NCBI GenBank assembly: GCA_947685225.1
Contig: CANTUV010000010.1
Location: 620,001-684,000, forward strand
Source: Garcia nutans
Taxonomy: Eukaryota; Streptophyta; Magnoliopsida; Malpighiales; Euphorbiaceae
Length of the DNA stretch: 64,000 bases
Direction: 5' to 3'
Of this stretch, positions 62,123-64,000 are shown piece by piece. Under the pieces are notes generated by a model, which was given only the letters and a program-made list of their open reading frames with translations, had not been told where the DNA came from and made no database searches. Position numbers and translations under genes: made by a program. The number at the start of each line of letters is the position of its first letter. Within the stretch, counting starts at the first letter, position 1.

Positions 62123-63164
62123 TCATGACAAGTTCGATATTTGATTTTTCAATATTTAATTTTATAATATTATCAATTTTTTGGCCAAGACATAATATTG
62201 TCAATTTGTCACTTATTATTATTATTTCTTCTAGAAAAAAAAATCATGTTGATCAATTCAATAATCAAGTGCTACTTTTCACTCAGTTCAAAAAAAGAAA
62301 AAAATACTCCCTTCATTTTTTTTATACAGAGAAAATTTCTATTTAGGGTGTTTTTTTATATATAGAAAATTACTTAAAATAAAAATTATAGAAAAATGTT
62401 CCTTAAAAAAATTTTGAAATTACCCTTGTAAGTAACTGTATTTTGCATATCAAACGAGATTAGTGATAGATAAATTGAAGTTGTATAATGCTTCACTTTC
62501 CAATGCATGAATTAATGTTATAGTTATGAGAGATTTTATTTGTATTCTATTTTACTAATTATGACACAACTATAAGTTGATTTTTATCATGTATCACAAT
62601 ATGAATATTAGTTTTATCTATTGAAACCTAGTTATTTGAAAGAGGTAATAGTATTTATATCAAACTTATAATTGGGGCACAATTATTATTTTTAGTGCCA
62701 AAAAATAGTTTGTTGAATTTACCAAGTCCGGTGTGAAATACACTCTTCAAACTCTATTCTAACTTACCAATTGCAACATTGTGAGGATAAAAAATAGAGG
62801 CTGGATACTTTTAAAGTATGTGACTCCTGATGATGAAATAGAGTAGGGCAGTAAGAATGAGAACCGTAAAGTGAAGCCGCAGTCAATTGTTTTAAAAAAG
62901 ATTCCTAAGATGTCCTCCAATGCAGATGATAACCTTGAAATTCTAAAGAGAATTGAAGAAATGTATTTTGTGTTGCTCAGTTTGGTTGTAAAAGTGAATA
63001 CAAACTGTGCTCACATAGAAGATTTGAAGGCATTTTGTTGCTGATATAAGGTAGCATGTCCACTCAATTGGCCCTTACTTTGAGATTCTTGAGACTCCTC
63101 CAATTGAGCACAATATTCAATTAAGCTCCCAAGTTCTAAAAAAGAAGGACACAAAATTTTAAAC
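62123..63164. other. AT-rich spacer, then decayed coding-like sequence
   Basis: A Stowaway-like start (CTCCCTTCATTTTTTTTATA) lies at about 62308, but no partner end is seen. From about 62780 the sequence becomes codon-like with broken frames giving LLKYVTPDDEIE and ILKRIEEMYFVLLSLV. I do not recognise the family. Confidence 0.35.
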
Positions 63165-63473
63165 ATGAATCAGGTCATAATTTCTAAACTGCGTGAAAAA
63201 ATTATGGCCAATCCAAATGACATTGCACTTAATTATAATGCTAATGAAGCTGATGGTTTTGTCGTTGAGAAGGAGCAAGAAATTGATAACGATGGTGGCA
63301 AAGAAAATAATCCAACTGAGATTGATGATGATGAGATGCAACCTCCTTCACAGCTTCTTTGGTCAAGTCGGAAGTGCCAAGAATCTCAAGATCCTTATGA
63401 AATTGATTATGTGGCACCAAAAATTATTGCAGATACACTTGTTGGCCTTAATGAGGAGCTTAAATTCAGATGA
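63165..63473 (+). CDS. unrecognised acidic 102-codon open frame
   Basis: The frame starts MNQVIISKLREKIMANPND and is rich in Asp, Glu and Asn, with IDDDEMQPPSQLLW in the middle and TLVGLNEELKFR at the end. It has a more gene-like composition than the surroundings. Broken coding-like sequence precedes it (from about 62780), so this may be the last exon of a decayed gene or transposon gene. No domain is recognisable and no start signal or splice acceptor decides the beginning. I assign no function. Confidence 0.3.
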   Translation: MNQVIISKLREKIMANPNDIALNYNANEADGFVVEKEQEIDNDGGKENNPTEIDDDEMQPPSQLLWSSRKCQESQDPYEIDYVAPKIIADTLVGLNEELKFR

Positions 63474-64000
63474 TGATGGAGCTTGTGCTTAGATGTGTTG
63501 TTGGTTATTTAACTTATTTTTGTGTTGATGGTTGTTTAAATTATTGTTGTGCTGTTAGTTTAGTTTGAACACAATTATTTACTCAGTTTTTTATGTTTTT
63601 GAGTATTTGGTTTAAGTTTGTTGCTTATGTTCCCTACTTAATGAATGGATGTTAAGAATTTTCATTATTATGTTGTATGAAAAAATGACAACTTATTTAC
63701 TATTTGTTCATTAACATGAAATCTGTCAACTTATTTAAGATTTGCGTCTTATTTACCAAGAAAGTTGCAATATATAATTGTAATTTGTGGTCAGCTAAAG
63801 TATATGGACTTAATTAGGTGACCTTTACTTGTGCTTAATGTACCATTTATACATATAAAATTGCAACTATAAAAGTTTATTTAACCATTCTGCCTTTCAT
63901 ATGGACATTAACAAAAGATATCATATGCCTTATTAGGTAACTGCATGTAAATAAATAGTGCCTTATTATTTAAGACATATACCATATTAGTTAATGCTAG
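63474..64000. other. AT-rich end of the window, no gene seen
   Basis: This stretch could be the 3' flank of the unrecognised open frame. Nothing else was found. Confidence 0.45.

Noticed and set aside
62300..62420. Stowaway-like tip CTCCCTTCATT
   Set aside because: No matching inverted end was found within the next several hundred bases.
1..64000. tRNA, rRNA or organelle DNA insertions
   Set aside because: No tRNA B-box in a cloverleaf context, no rRNA-like block and no recognisable plastid or mitochondrial genes were seen by eye.

Overview
The window is nuclear DNA of a flowering plant, most likely a eudicot. It is very AT-rich, protein genes are split by short GT-AG introns, and it contains a BEE-type bHLH gene, a DUF639 gene and a VQ-motif gene together with many classes of plant transposable element. 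I cannot name the species. No tRNA, rRNA, organelle insertion or CRISPR array was seen.

Genes. (1) A six-exon bHLH transcription factor of the BEE type lies at 7226-8648 (+). All splice sites and the basic helix-loop-helix are intact, but an in-frame TAG in exon 5 removes the conserved C-terminal tail, which is still open downstream. (2) A DUF639 family gene lies at 27265-33990 (+). It is broken: a splice donor is GT to AT, a stop sits in exon 6, exon 7 is frameshifted and the 3' part of the family's coding region is not found. (3) An intact single-exon VQ-motif gene lies at 37509-38225 (-), convergent with the DUF639 remnant.

Mobile DNA. From left to right: a possible CACTA tip (1180); two related 1.5-1.6 kb tail-bearing retroposons without reverse transcriptase (about 9200-10719 and 12947-14577), the first carrying a nested MITE; a 241-bp retroposon with a perfect 12-bp target duplication (17642-17882); a diverged pair of about 0.8 kb repeats in inverted orientation (18205-19020 and 24738-25595) with a third fragment between them; a possible LINE remnant (20.65-21.19 kb); a hAT-type MITE (21772-22035); a Stowaway MITE (40012-40264); a decayed Ty1/copia element (40466-45703) with a 245-bp tandem duplication across its pol/LTR border; a 3.2-kb solo LTR of Ty3/gypsy type (47986-51194); a complete TRIM element (53649-54176); a LINE endonuclease remnant (56.94-57.80 kb, -); a second Stowaway-like MITE (59653-59895); and a non-autonomous Mutator-like element with long terminal inverted repeats (60645-62113). 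Several AT-rich minisatellites and microsatellites lie between them.

The rest is AT-rich intergenic sequence in which I see no gene. The three genes do not form a pathway. The bHLH and VQ proteins are both transcriptional regulators, and the DUF639-VQ neighbourhood resembles, from memory, an Arabidopsis gene pair. The most notable signals are the two lesion-bearing genes, the RT-less retroposon family and the inverted repeat family with oppositely placed GC-rich caps. All alignments and identities were made by eye.
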